From Nostoc parmelioides FACHB-3921 (GTDB taxonomy: Bacteria; Cyanobacteriota; Cyanobacteriia; Cyanobacteriales; Nostocaceae): DNA of 64,000 nt. Shown here in pieces: positions 26,601 to 34,742 of the stretch. The number at the start of each line of letters is the position of its first letter. Position 1 is the first letter of the stretch. The stretch lies in the NCBI RefSeq assembly GCF_014696625.1, contig NZ_JACJQL010000001.1, positions 62,001 through 126,000 of the forward strand. The letters run 5' to 3'. The position numbers and the translations under genes were made by a program. The notes beneath the pieces were generated by a model. It was not told where the DNA came from, did not search any database, and saw only the letters and a list, made by a program, of their open reading frames with translations.

Positions 26601-27651
26601 GATGATTGCCCAACTGTTGCCTTCCAGATGTAAAAATGTGGATATAAGGACTCAAGAACTGTTCAAAACTCTAGAAACCAGCTCCAAGCGTGGCTCTGAT
26701 TTAGTAAAACAAATTCTCACCTTTGCCCGTGGTACCGAAGGTCAACGCATCCTCCTACAACCTGGACATTTGCTCAAAGAATTAGCTAAAGTCATCCAAC
26801 AGACATTTCCTAAATCCATTGAAATCATTACTGATATTCCGACAAACACCTTGTGGATGGTGCAAGCCGATCCCACCCAATTAGAACAGGTGTTCATGAA
26901 CTTGGCAGTCAATGCCCGTGACGCTATGCCCAATGGTGGTAAGCTTACTATCACTGCCACCAATCGGGTAATCGACTCTACCTATGCCCGAATGCACCTA
27001 GAGTCGGAAGTAGGAGACTACATTGTTGTCACCATCTCAGATACAGGCACAGGAATTCCGCCAGAAATCTTAGAACGCATATTTGATCCCTTTTTTACCA
27101 CGAAAGAAGTCGGTAAAGGTACAGGGCTAGGACTATCAACGGTTTTAGGTATCGTCAAGAACCACGGCGGTTTTGTAGAAGTGGCAAGTCAGGTAGGTCA
27201 AGGCACAGAATTTCAGGTGTTCTTACTCAGAGGAAAAGGAACAGCAACCGAGACCATAGCAAAAACAGAATTGCCTAGAGGTAATGGCGAGTTGATTTTA
27301 GTTGTCGATGATGAAACGATCATCCAACAAACTGCACAAGAAGCCCTAGCGGATTATAACTATAAAATTTTGGTAGCTAACGATGGCATTGAGGCGATCG
27401 CTCTCTATGTCGAATATCAACCAGAAATCAGTGCCGTCTTGCTAGATATGGTTATGCCCAACATGGACGGATTAACCGCCATCCGCACTCTACGCACCAT
27501 CAACCCCAAAGTCAAGATTATTGCCTCTAGTGGTTTACCCGCAAACGAGCAACAAGCGATTGTGGCTGGTGCAGACAGATTTATATCTAAGCCCTACACA
27601 ACCACGGATTTATTGACTACTTTATCGGATGTCATCGGGGTTAAAGAGTAG
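23617..27651 (+). CDS. CBS-PAS hybrid sensor histidine kinase with receiver
   Basis: A 1344-residue soluble hybrid kinase. In order: four CBS motifs in two pairs (about residues 9-145 and 155-280), a coiled coil (285-350), five PAS/PAC units (about 350-960; units 2 and 3 share TGxWDWNLQTNEVxWS and are a duplication), a dimerisation/phosphoacceptor domain with the H-box SGIAHDLNN (His985), an HK ATPase domain with NAVNARDAMPNGG-like N-box, DTGTGIPPE and GKGTGLGLSTV, and a C-terminal receiver with phospho-Asp1277 in LLDMVMPNMDG. CBS pairs bind adenine nucleotides, so sensing of energy charge is plausible. No membrane span and no separate response regulator gene next to it. Confidence 0.93.
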   Translation: MPSLYPVDFPTIEQVMECSPLTVLPDTLLIDVIALMNPVSICTINSASNFSSCVLVVEEKNLVGIFTLRDVVRLTGVGVDISRKKISEVMTQPVISLTQAAAQNALTALAFMRQHHIRHLPVVDEQGQLLGLITQDRIRQVVQPAHLLKLRCVTEVMVTEIIHALPTTSVLELSQMMSDRRISCVVIVAPQETKLIPVGMITEKDILKVHLQGLDIAQTPAQTVMSSPVFSISPSESLWTVNLLMQARGVRRLVVVGEQGQLQGLVTQTNLLQVLDPVEIVNVIQALEAKVAEQTFQLQQTNQQLEAEIKQRHQVEESLRQVQQELELRVAERTAKLVQSNARLQQREQQLQALFDHAVDAILIADDEGRYVDVNAAACELFGVSREELLASTIADFAAPEFNFTQAWQQFREQEQMSGEFQLHRRNGTVRATEFAAVANFIPHRHLSIIRDVSDRQQAKANLQNSEQRLQLALSASSTGMWDWNLQTNEVVWSESMCSLFNIDPQTFNNRFESFVNFIHPEDREFVEQHLMQCIDQNTICNVEFRVVWLDGTVHWASGKGNVFYDEVGKPIRMIGVHQDITERKQAEAKLQKSEQRLKLALWAGNTGTWDWNLQTNEVIWSDHLFCLFGLTPDTFDVSYENFLNLIVHPEDRELLHQSALRAIDQRVPHDIEFRFLYPDGTVGWSLCKGQVLYDDITGEPLQMIGVNMDITERKNAEEAVKESNQRLQAIIDNCPAVIYVKDMQGRHILVNSEFARITHLTREQVKNKTNVKVFSPKTAQPLSINDQEVLSSMTPVQFEEEIQFEDGLHTYLTVKFPLCDATGEPYAICGVSTDITERKQAQEQIRQQAALINVATDAIFVRDLANRILFWSRGAENLYGWTAEETVGKLAHELFHKESSSQLEAAVTTTLEQGSWHGELEQTTKNAQEIIVASRWTLVHNQFGDSPSILVVNTDITEKKQLELQFYRVQRLESIGTLASGIAHDLNNVFAPIVMIAQLLPSRCKNVDIRTQELFKTLETSSKRGSDLVKQILTFARGTEGQRILLQPGHLLKELAKVIQQTFPKSIEIITDIPTNTLWMVQADPTQLEQVFMNLAVNARDAMPNGGKLTITATNRVIDSTYARMHLESEVGDYIVVTISDTGTGIPPEILERIFDPFFTTKEVGKGTGLGLSTVLGIVKNHGGFVEVASQVGQGTEFQVFLLRGKGTATETIAKTELPRGNGELILVVDDETIIQQTAQEALADYNYKILVANDGIEAIALYVEYQPEISAVLLDMVMPNMDGLTAIRTLRTINPKVKIIASSGLPANEQQAIVAGADRFISKPYTTTDLLTTLSDVIGVKE

Positions 27652-27832
27652 AACATTGCTTACTTACAAAATGTCTTACCAAAATACTTGCAATTATGCT
27701 ACTTTCTCAAAAATGATGAAGAGTTCTATTTAAGCCAAGACGGGGCAATAGAGATGCACCGCACTGACTCTCAAAACTCTTGCTCTGGCTAGATTGTAGC
27801 AACTCTTACAAGAAACTAAGGGCTACATTTTC

Positions 27833-28072
27833 TTACCAAGTTGGGTCGCTGAATAGATGAATAATTAATTCTTCGCGCCCTGGTGGTACAGCACTAAGAC
27901 AAGCACGGATGACTTCACCATCTTCAAGTTCCACAGTGCAAGCATGACATGAACCCATCAGACAACCAGTGGGAATGAATACTCCCGCCCGATCTGCTAC
28001 ATCTAATAGGGCTTCTCCCACTTCAGCATTAGTGGTGACATTATCTGGCAAGAATCGGACGCGAACATTCAT
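27833..28072 (-). CDS. short 2Fe-2S ferredoxin
   Basis: A 79-residue ferredoxin. Cluster ligands Cys37, Cys42 and Cys45 follow the plant-type CxxxxCxxC pattern, and Cys58 is the only further Cys; in usual plant-type ferredoxins the fourth ligand is about 29 residues after the third, here 13. The protein is also about 20 residues shorter than photosynthetic ferredoxins. It begins 15 bp after the cobQ stop on the same strand, so it is very probably cotranscribed with cobQ. A link to cobalt reduction in corrinoid synthesis is only an inference from that. Confidence 0.85.
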   Translation of the reverse strand: MNVRVRFLPDNVTTNAEVGEALLDVADRAGVFIPTGCLMGSCHACTVELEDGEVIRACLSAVPPGREELIIHLFSDPTW

Positions 28073-28087
28073 GAGATACTAGCCTCA

Positions 28088-29563
28088 TTAGGGCAGAAAA
28101 GGAGTCAAGTCTAAATGGTTTTCTACTTCAGTAGCTATATTATCTAACATCTGCTCTCGTTGTTCGCGGTAGTTAGCCACACCTGTAGGTAGAGATTTTA
28201 AACCGCGTTGTTGACGAAGACGATTTAACCAAGCTCGTCTCCAGGGGCCATTGTCGAACAATCCATGTAGATAACTACCCCAAACAGATTGACAACTATC
28301 TACTAACCCTAAGTTAACGTCATCGAATAGAGGTTGGAAAGCTTGGTTATCGCCTTGTGGTTCCACGCGCGATCGCCCTTGGTGAATCTCAAAACCGTTG
28401 ACGGGTAAGCCCAGTTGTGGGAAATTTGAGCTAACTTGGCGCTGACGAGCAATCTTTTGTCCGGTGATGACGGTTCTAATTGGTAAGAGATTTAAGCCTT
28501 GATATCTACCAGCTTGCCCTTCGATACCTTCTGGATCGGCGATCATTTGCCCCAGAATTTGATAACCGCCGCAAATACCCAAAACTGTACCCCCGGACGC
28601 TGCGTAGTTCTGGATTGCTTCTGCCATGCCAGTCTTTTGCAGTAATATCAAGTCAGCAATTGTAGTTTTTGTCCCTGGCAAAATTACTGCGTCTGGGTGT
28701 CCTAAATCTTGTTTCGGGCTAATGTATTTGACGGCAACGGTGGGTTCTGATTCTAGGGGATCGAAGTCGGTAAAGTTGGCTATTCGCGGTAAGCGAACGA
28801 CGGTGATCTGAAGATCTGCGTGGGCTTTGTGGGTTTTGCGTTCTAACAAGTCTAGGGAATCTTCGGCGGGAAAAATTTCTTGTAAGTAGGGAATTACACC
28901 GACCACGGGAATACCAGTCCGTTCTTCTAACCATTTGATTCCTGGGTCTAGGAGCGATCGCTGTCCCCGGAATTTGTTAATCACTACACCTTTAATTAGT
29001 TGGCGTTCTTCTGGGTCTAATAATTCTAGTGTGCCAACTACGTGAGCAAAAGCACCACCACGGTCAATATCAACTACTAATAGAGTTGGGGCATTCAAAT
29101 ATTTTGCTACCCGCATATTAGTTAAGTCACGGTGCTTGAGGTTAATTTCTGCTGGACTACCCGCACCTTCGCAAACAACTAAATCAAATTCAGTTCCTAA
29201 ATGTTGTAGAGATTCTTCAATTGCCCGCCAACCTGGTTCAAAATACTGCTCATAATAGTCAGCAGCATTGACTCGGCCTACAGGTCTACCTCTGATAATG
29301 ACTTGAGAAGTCATATCTCCTTGGGGTTTGAGCAGAATTGGATTCATTTCTACCCACGGTACCACCCCTGCTGCCCAGGCTTGTACTGCTTGCGCGTAGC
29401 CAATTTCTCCCCCATTGGCTGTGACATAGGCATTTAATGCCATATTTTGCCCCTTGAAGGGTGCCACTCGCCAACCACGCCGGGACAAAATGCGACAAAT
29501 AGCCGTACTTATCAGTGATTTTCCAGCGTGGGATGTTGTTCCCACTACCATTATTGATTTCAT
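28088..29563 (-). CDS. cobQ: cobyric acid synthase
   Basis: A 491-residue CobQ/CbiP that amidates four side chains of adenosylcobyrinic a,c-diamide using glutamine and ATP. The N-terminal dethiobiotin-synthetase-like ATPase domain shows VVGTTSHAGKSL and VCEGAGSPAEINL; the C-terminal class I glutamine amidotransferase-like domain has the nucleophile Cys in GICGGYQILG and the His in GSYLHGLFDN. I use ATG 29563; a GTG at 29569 would add two residues. The downstream short ferredoxin is in the same operon. Confidence 0.95.
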   Translation of the reverse strand: MKSIMVVGTTSHAGKSLISTAICRILSRRGWRVAPFKGQNMALNAYVTANGGEIGYAQAVQAWAAGVVPWVEMNPILLKPQGDMTSQVIIRGRPVGRVNAADYYEQYFEPGWRAIEESLQHLGTEFDLVVCEGAGSPAEINLKHRDLTNMRVAKYLNAPTLLVVDIDRGGAFAHVVGTLELLDPEERQLIKGVVINKFRGQRSLLDPGIKWLEERTGIPVVGVIPYLQEIFPAEDSLDLLERKTHKAHADLQITVVRLPRIANFTDFDPLESEPTVAVKYISPKQDLGHPDAVILPGTKTTIADLILLQKTGMAEAIQNYAASGGTVLGICGGYQILGQMIADPEGIEGQAGRYQGLNLLPIRTVITGQKIARQRQVSSNFPQLGLPVNGFEIHQGRSRVEPQGDNQAFQPLFDDVNLGLVDSCQSVWGSYLHGLFDNGPWRRAWLNRLRQQRGLKSLPTGVANYREQREQMLDNIATEVENHLDLTPFLP

Positions 29564-29980
29564 AGCCACTTTTAGTTATTCAAAAATAAGGGGTGAGATA
29601 GTTGGGGGATAATATAGCAATTTACTGCTCAAATGTCAGAAATTCGGGCAGCTACTGGAGTAAATTGGTGACAGGCATTGTCCGCAAGTTTAGAGAATAT
29701 ACCAGCGTCATGACTTACTCATCAAACCCTAATTAACAATCTCACCAATTCAATCAAATGAAAATGGTAAAGATTTCATAAATGGGTTGATGTTTCTCCG
29801 TATATATTGTTCCCTAGAATTGCCTCATCCTAACTTTTGAGGTTCTGTTTTAGTACAAGGGATGTGAGGGTGTAAGGGTGTAAGGGTGTAAGGGTGTGAG
29901 GGTGTGAGGGTGTGAGGAAAAGAAAGATTTACCCCTATACCCCCAAACCCTTATACCCCTATACCCCTATACCCCTATCT
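29564..29980. other. intergenic region with octamer repeats
   Basis: Upstream DNA of cobQ (first 300 bp, no riboswitch recognised) followed by the GGGTGTAA octamer array described separately. Confidence 0.5.
29861..29978. repeat. 8-bp tandem repeat array with complementary arms
   Basis: About six to seven units of AAGGGTGT/GAGGGTGT (29864-29920) are followed, after a short spacer, by units of ACCCCTAT (29930-29978). The second arm is nearly complementary to the first, so the region can fold back on itself. The period is 8 bp rather than the usual 7. Confidence 0.8.
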
Positions 29981-30385
29981 TCAAAACGGAAGTCGAAACC
30001 AACGAATCACGATATCGTATAGGCGATCGCGCCATGAAGGTGCAGGCAGGTTTTTTCCTTGGTATTTTTCTATGAGTTGGTGTCCCAGGGGAGTGAGGCG
30101 GAAACTATCTGTAATGCCTTGCCCGTCCACTTCTCGCCGTAATAAACCCACTTGGATTAACCAATCTAATTCATTATCGCAAGTCAATTCTGATAATGGA
30201 TTTTTGGTATAACCGTTTTTAACACCGGCTTCGTTGGCGATCGCACCTACGGAAACGCTCTGACTACGCATAGTTGCAAATAGTCCAATATTGAAGGGAG
30301 AACAAATGAGCGATCGCCTTGCTCTTTCTATGGTGGTTTGTGGGTACGAGAAAGCTTTAGGTGTTGGGGAGTCCATTATAGGCAT
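29981..30385 (-). CDS. Npun_F0494-like winged-helix-type hypothetical protein
   Basis: A 134-residue protein from ATG 30385 (the frame extends to a TTG 69 bp upstream). The middle resembles a winged-helix: SVGAIANEAGVKNGYTKNPL followed by LDWLIQVGLLRREVDG and FRLTPLGHQLIEKYQG. It appears to belong to a conserved cyanobacterial family named after Npun_F0494 in databases, from memory. DNA binding is a possibility. The downstream side ends in the octamer array. Confidence 0.6.
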   Translation of the reverse strand: MPIMDSPTPKAFSYPQTTIERARRSLICSPFNIGLFATMRSQSVSVGAIANEAGVKNGYTKNPLSELTCDNELDWLIQVGLLRREVDGQGITDSFRLTPLGHQLIEKYQGKNLPAPSWRDRLYDIVIRWFRLPF

Positions 30386-30550
30386 AATTTTTAATTCGTA
30401 ATTAGGATTGAATACTGGGAATTTGACAGGAAAAGAATTTTTTCCAATCACCAATACCCAATCCCCAGTTTTCTAAGATTGTCATGAAACTATTGTAAAT
30501 TATTGTAAAATTTCAAAGTCATCAAAAATCTGAAACAGGAAAGGTTCATT

Positions 30551-30988
30551 ATGCCTCTAGCAGTTGGTACGGATGCACCTGCATTTACCGTCAAAGATAC
30601 CAACGGTAACACCGTTTCGCTATCTGATTTTGCTGGTAAGACAGTGGTTTTGTATTTTTACCCCAAAGATGACACACCAGGCTGCACTAAACAAGCTTGT
30701 AGCTTCCGTGATGCTCAATCTGATTACAAAAACAAGGATGTAGTTGTTTTGGGTGTGAGTGCTGATGATGAAGGTTCTCATCAAGCATTTACCCAAAAAT
30801 ATAATCTGAATTTTCCCTTGCTGGCTGACACTAATAAAACCTTAATCAGCGCTTACGACGTTGATGGTGGCGGTTATGCCAAGCGTGTCACTTACGTAAT
30901 TGGCCCCGACGGTAAAATTGTTCATGTTGATGCTAGTGTCAACACAACAACCCATGCTAGCGATGTTTTAGCTGCTTTGGGGCTGTAA
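30551..30988 (+). CDS. peroxiredoxin Q (BCP family)
   Basis: A 145-residue PrxQ/BCP peroxiredoxin reducing hydroperoxides with thioredoxin as donor. The peroxidatic Cys45 sits in DDTPGCTKQACSFRD and the resolving Cys50 follows five residues later, the alpha2-type atypical two-Cys arrangement. The other active-site residues (Pro38, Thr42 and a downstream Arg in KRVTYVIGPDGK) are present. AGGAAAGG lies shortly before ATG 30551. There is no signal peptide, so it is cytosolic; a thioredoxin gene is about 5 kb away. Confidence 0.95.
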   Translation: MPLAVGTDAPAFTVKDTNGNTVSLSDFAGKTVVLYFYPKDDTPGCTKQACSFRDAQSDYKNKDVVVLGVSADDEGSHQAFTQKYNLNFPLLADTNKTLISAYDVDGGGYAKRVTYVIGPDGKIVHVDASVNTTTHASDVLAALGL

Positions 30989-31055
30989 GTTAAGTACTGA
31001 GTAGTGAGTAAGGAGTCATCACTTTTGATTTTTCTCTTACTCCCTACTCCCTAAA

Positions 31056-31445
31056 TTAATTGTTACCAGGGATAGTCAAAGTTGATGGACTATCAGCTGA
31101 TGGTGTCGCACTGGCTGGCAAAGTGGGAAGTATCTGTCCCTGGGGCTGAACAGTAGTAGCCTTATTTTGCCTTTCTCTAAATGCCCTAGCTGCATCGTCT
31201 ATTTGTTGACTTTTGCTATTAGAGTCAAATGAGCCATTTCCTAAGTTTGCCCGATGGATGAGGTCAAACATATTGAAATTGCCAGAGTCGAAGTTCAGGT
31301 TATTATTTTGGTTGTCTGAATTATTACCACCTGCATCTACTGTGCCGAGTTGAGCCAGGCTTGGCTGTGCAGTCATGAAGGAAGCAAAGCTGATTCCTGC
31401 TAAACCTACTAAGAGTCTGGTTACTGGTAAAAATAGTTTTTTCAT
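31056..31445 (-). CDS. small exported protein, unknown
   Basis: A 129-residue protein with a clear signal peptide (KKLFLPVTRLLVGLAGISFA, cleavage likely after the SLA motif around residue 31). The mature part is Asn/Gln/Ser-rich, with NNSDNQNNNLNFDSGNFNMF, an AARAFRERQ helix and a Pro/Ser/Thr tail. No domain is recognised. It lies 45 bp downstream of the ABC permease gene on the same strand, so it may be cotranscribed with that exporter. Confidence 0.65.
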   Translation of the reverse strand: MKKLFLPVTRLLVGLAGISFASFMTAQPSLAQLGTVDAGGNNSDNQNNNLNFDSGNFNMFDLIHRANLGNGSFDSNSKSQQIDDAARAFRERQNKATTVQPQGQILPTLPASATPSADSPSTLTIPGNN

Positions 31446-31489
31446 GGATTTTGACTCTAAAATTCCTCTAACACCATCCTGCTTTGATT

Positions 31490-32377
31490 TTAAGCAAGAG
31501 TCCGCCGTAGTTGGGGCTGAATACTCAACAATGCAACAAAAGCAAAGCTAAACAATATTAGCAAGGCTCCTCCAAAAGTGACATCACCCCAAGGTGCTTG
31601 CATGACCACATCACCCAATCCCCAATGACTGTGGAGATAAAGATAACGAATTGGTTCAATGGCGTAGCTGAGGGGATTGAGGGTAGCAACAACCTGCAAC
31701 CACTTGGGCATAAAGGATAAAGGAGCGAGAGCAGTACTCGCAAAAAGTAATGGTAGGTTAGTAACAAAGATTACTGCTATTAATTCAATGTGTCCAGGTA
31801 GGGCAAAAGCCAATCCTAAGGAAATTGCAGTGACACCTAAAGCCAGTAGGAAGACAATTAAGGCGATCGCACCCAGTCCCGCTATATCTGGTAAGCCAGC
31901 ACCTAGAAACGCTGCCGCACCAACGATTACGGCAGCTTGCAGTAAACTTTGGCTGACAATAAAGATAGCTGAAGCAAAGACAATGGAAAAGCGAGAAGCA
32001 AGGGGAGCAACTAATAACCGATTCAAAAAGCCGAACTCACGGTCAAACATTACAGGTAAACCAGCATTCAATGCTCCGGCAAAGGCTGTAAATACGATTA
32101 CACCTGCCGCTAAAAATTGCCCGTAATTTGTTGTACTCCCAAATAAGCCTTTAGGAGCATTTTGGAACAAAGCGCCAAATAACACCAACCACATTACAGG
32201 CTGAATAATCCCAGCTAATAAGGTGGAGGGACGGCGTTGTAATTGAATAAACAGGCGACGAGTTAAAGCCAGGGTTTCCTGCACTAAATCACCAAAAAAG
32301 TTAGGTGCAGTATTAAGGTTCGTTTGCGGTGATGTGGCTGGTTGCCAATTGATATCTGATTTTGGGGTGACACTCAT
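31490..32377 (-). CDS. ABC-2 type exporter permease
   Basis: A 295-residue permease with about six membrane spans after a 50-residue cytosolic N-terminus (ETLALTRRLFIQLQRRPSTL). The ABC-2 signature region FDREFGFLNRLLVAPLASRF between spans 2 and 3 is present. It is the membrane partner of the DrrA-like ATPase encoded upstream on the same strand; the 152-bp gap between them is largely a repeat element. Substrate unknown; relatives export drugs, lipids or polysaccharides. Confidence 0.9.
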   Translation of the reverse strand: MSVTPKSDINWQPATSPQTNLNTAPNFFGDLVQETLALTRRLFIQLQRRPSTLLAGIIQPVMWLVLFGALFQNAPKGLFGSTTNYGQFLAAGVIVFTAFAGALNAGLPVMFDREFGFLNRLLVAPLASRFSIVFASAIFIVSQSLLQAAVIVGAAAFLGAGLPDIAGLGAIALIVFLLALGVTAISLGLAFALPGHIELIAVIFVTNLPLLFASTALAPLSFMPKWLQVVATLNPLSYAIEPIRYLYLHSHWGLGDVVMQAPWGDVTFGGALLILFSFAFVALLSIQPQLRRTLA

Positions 32378-32413
32378 GTTTGTTAGTTGTCAGTTGACTG
32401 TTGACGGTTGAGC

Positions 32414-32529
32414 GATAAGCTAATGCACGTCTGAATTGCATAACTACTAATAAGGGCTGTTAGCTGTTAACTGTTCACTGTCAACAGCCCTCACGATAGA
32501 TCGAGCAACTCAAAAGCAGAATAGCTTAC
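32414..32529. repeat. 115-bp dispersed repeat, copy A
   Basis: It begins ATAAGCTAATGCACGTCTGA and ends AAAAGCAGAATAGCTTAC; the ends are short inverted repeats (TAAGCT/AGCTTA). The centre is an imperfect hairpin of GGGCTGTTAGCTGTTAAC type. The right end touches the stop codon of the ABC ATPase gene. Copies B (33671-33785) and C (46487-46598, opposite orientation) share its sequence. Confidence 0.8.
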
Positions 32530-33549
32530 CTATCTCATGTTCTGTTTCTTTTCGGCTTTGGGGTCGCGGTTGGCTACTGCTGCTAATTCGGCATCCAGTA
32601 GGGTGCGTCCGGTGGCTGCTAGATAGACATCATCGAGGCTGGGACGGGATTGGGCGATACCAAAAATTGGTAGGCTGGCGTTGTTGAGTGCTTGCTGGAT
32701 GGTAATTAAAGCATCATTTTGTGGTGTTACTACCAGGTTCAAGGAATTACCTTGCGCGTTGTTGATGATAACTTCCTTGACAAAAGGTAGTCCTTGTAGT
32801 AGAGATTTAGCTTGTTCTGCTTCTGCTGTGGGGGAGAACTCGCGGATTCGTAAGGTGATGCGATCGCCTCCAACCCTATCTTTTAGCTCTGAAGGTGTAC
32901 CAACGGCAATCACTACACCACGGTCAATGATAGCCACGCGATCGGCTAGCGCGTCAATTTCTTCTAAATAGTGGCTGGTAATCACCACCGTTGTCCCCGA
33001 TGCTCTGAGTTTTCGCAAGAATTCCCATACCACAAAACGGCTTTCAATATCAAGTCCTACTGTTGGTTCATCTAACACCAACACATCTGGCGAGTGCAGT
33101 AAGCCAGCCGCTAAGTCTAGGCGTTTGCGTAAACCACCAGAATAAGTTCCGGTTTTTTTATTGGCGTATTCTTGTAAACCGAGTAAATCTAAAACTGTCT
33201 CGATTCGCTGTTTGGCTACGGCATTGGGGAGGTGATAAAGTGCTGCTTGTAATTGCAGCAGTTCTTTTCCTGTTAGCACTTTATCTAAGGCAACTTCTTG
33301 AGCAACATAGCCTAGCCGTTGTCTAGCTACTCTGGGATTATCCAACACAGAAATACCAGATACCTCGATTTTGCCTGCATCTGGAGTGGTGAGGGTACAC
33401 AAAGCACGTAGAGTAGTGGTTTTACCTGCACCGTTGGGGCCGAGTAAACCAAAGATTTCCCCTGGTTCTACCTGGAAAGAAACATCTTTGACGGCTTCAA
33501 CAGTACCGTAACGCTTTTGTAGATTTTGAATTAAAACGGCGGGAGCCAT
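32530..33549 (-). CDS. ABC exporter ATPase (DrrA-like)
   Basis: A 339-residue ATPase. Walker A GPNGAGKTT is at residues 37-45, the signature is YSGGLRKRLDLAAG, Walker B is VLVLDEPTVGLD and the switch His is in VVITSHYLEEID. After the nucleotide domain there is a C-terminal regulatory region of about 110 residues as in DrrA/CcmA-type exporters. It precedes the ABC-2 permease gene. ATG 33549 is the natural start. Confidence 0.93.
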   Translation of the reverse strand: MAPAVLIQNLQKRYGTVEAVKDVSFQVEPGEIFGLLGPNGAGKTTTLRALCTLTTPDAGKIEVSGISVLDNPRVARQRLGYVAQEVALDKVLTGKELLQLQAALYHLPNAVAKQRIETVLDLLGLQEYANKKTGTYSGGLRKRLDLAAGLLHSPDVLVLDEPTVGLDIESRFVVWEFLRKLRASGTTVVITSHYLEEIDALADRVAIIDRGVVIAVGTPSELKDRVGGDRITLRIREFSPTAEAEQAKSLLQGLPFVKEVIINNAQGNSLNLVVTPQNDALITIQQALNNASLPIFGIAQSRPSLDDVYLAATGRTLLDAELAAVANRDPKAEKKQNMR

Positions 33550-34238
33550 GACAGCTAGACCCTAACTATACAATTCTCAACAATATCTATATATATTGTA
33601 GTTGAGTCGTGTTAGGTCAGGCGATCGCATAGCTACATATCGGCTATTTTATCCTGGAGATATTCGCCAAGTAAGCTAATGCACGCCTAGATTGCATAAC
33701 TATTAATAAGGACAGTTGACTGTTAACGGTCAACGATCAACCGCTTTCTCTATGGATTATGCACCTTAAAAGCAGAATAGCTTATTTGAGTAATTTATTA
33801 ACGACGAAGCTGCGGGTCTATTCCTGGTGGAACATTACCCAAGCAGGGTGTCAACTGATACAAAACGAGTTTTAATGTCTCTTTTTTCTCTCCTCGTTCT
33901 TCTCTTTTTTGCATAATGTCTTGGTAAATTACGGATTTTTAACTAATTTTCTTTCTATTTAAAACAGATAAATCATATTTTACATATACATTCGCTTAAA
34001 ATATTAACTCCAAAGTTAAACTACAAATCAGCTACTAGATCTTCGTAAAATTCATATCTCATCAGGCTTTCAGAGAGAGATTATGTAGTCTTGTTAAATC
34101 TCGTGTTAAAATAAGGAGTGAGAATAAAAGTCGGGCACAAATTTTGTTTCTGATATTAATAGGTTTTTACCTTTTGTTATTGACAAGCTTGTCTCCGGAA
34201 TTTCCATCTCTAACCACTCATAATTTTGGAGACAACTT
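33550..34238. other. intergenic region with repeat copy B
   Basis: Apart from the dispersed repeat at 33671-33785 this region is AT-rich. A perfect 12-bp palindrome GACAAGCTTGTC lies at 34182-34193, directly after a TTGACA-like word, ahead of the next small gene. No other gene is supported. Confidence 0.5.
33671..33785. repeat. 115-bp dispersed repeat, copy B
   Basis: It runs from GTAAGCTAATGCACGCCTAG to AAAAGCAGAATAGCTTAT and aligns with copy A over its whole length, including the GCATAACTA-TAATAAGG block and the central GTTGACTGTTAAC word. Confidence 0.8.
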
Positions 34239-34277
34239 ATGTCAAACTATATGATGTCTGCTATTTATGGAATCTAA
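34239..34277 (+). CDS. 12-residue leader ORF overlapping next start
   Basis: GGAG (34228-34231) stands seven bases before ATG 34239, which opens MSNYMMSAIYGI and a TAA at 34275. The next gene's ATG (34267) lies inside this frame, in another register, and lacks a ribosome site of its own. It fits a leader peptide with translational coupling, or a frameshift in the beginning of the longer gene. Confidence 0.4.
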   Translation: MSNYMMSAIYGI

Positions 34278-34680
34278 TAAGTACAAAATTGAGTATAAGT
34301 TTCATTCCATTACTATTGAAGAAGAAGAACTAAGCGGAAAAGCTTATTACTACAAGATTTCTGGTGAATTATGTCACCACAACGGATTCGTTAATTCCAT
34401 CTCTGAGGCTGAAAAAGAAGCTAGAGAGAAAATTGACGAAAAATTTCATCAAATAGATAGAAAATCCGCCCTACACAGATATTGCGTAATGCGTGACTTT
34501 GAAAGCTTTGTTGAATTGTTGAATCAACACAAAGAAATGTCTCCAGAAATTACGTATCAAATAGCCTCCCAACTGGCTTTAGCTTCAACTTTAAAATATT
34601 TTACTAAGGAAGTATTAAGTAATGAGATAAATACTTCCTCAGAAAATAGTCAAGAGTTAAACCCAGAGAATTTTCAATAG
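34267..34680 (+). CDS. hypothetical protein, 137 residues
   Basis: A soluble, charged protein: an N-terminal beta-rich part (KYKIEYKFHSITIEEEELSG), a helix SEAEKEAREKIDEKFHQID and a helical second half with a Ser/Asn tail. No family recognised. The ATG has no ribosome site but overlaps a 12-codon frame that has a good one. It is the first of two small unknown genes here, the second on the other strand. Confidence 0.6.
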   Translation: MESNKYKIEYKFHSITIEEEELSGKAYYYKISGELCHHNGFVNSISEAEKEAREKIDEKFHQIDRKSALHRYCVMRDFESFVELLNQHKEMSPEITYQIASQLALASTLKYFTKEVLSNEINTSSENSQELNPENFQ

Positions 34681-34742
34681 GGTATTTTTTGGGAAAATAT
34701 TCTGGCGATCGCCCAACATTAGTTAATCACTTTAATTTTGCT

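Noticed and set aside
29861..29978. CRISPR-like array
   Set aside because: Units are 8 bp in direct contact with no spacers; the 35-bp array at 4511 also lacks spacers and has no cas genes nearby.
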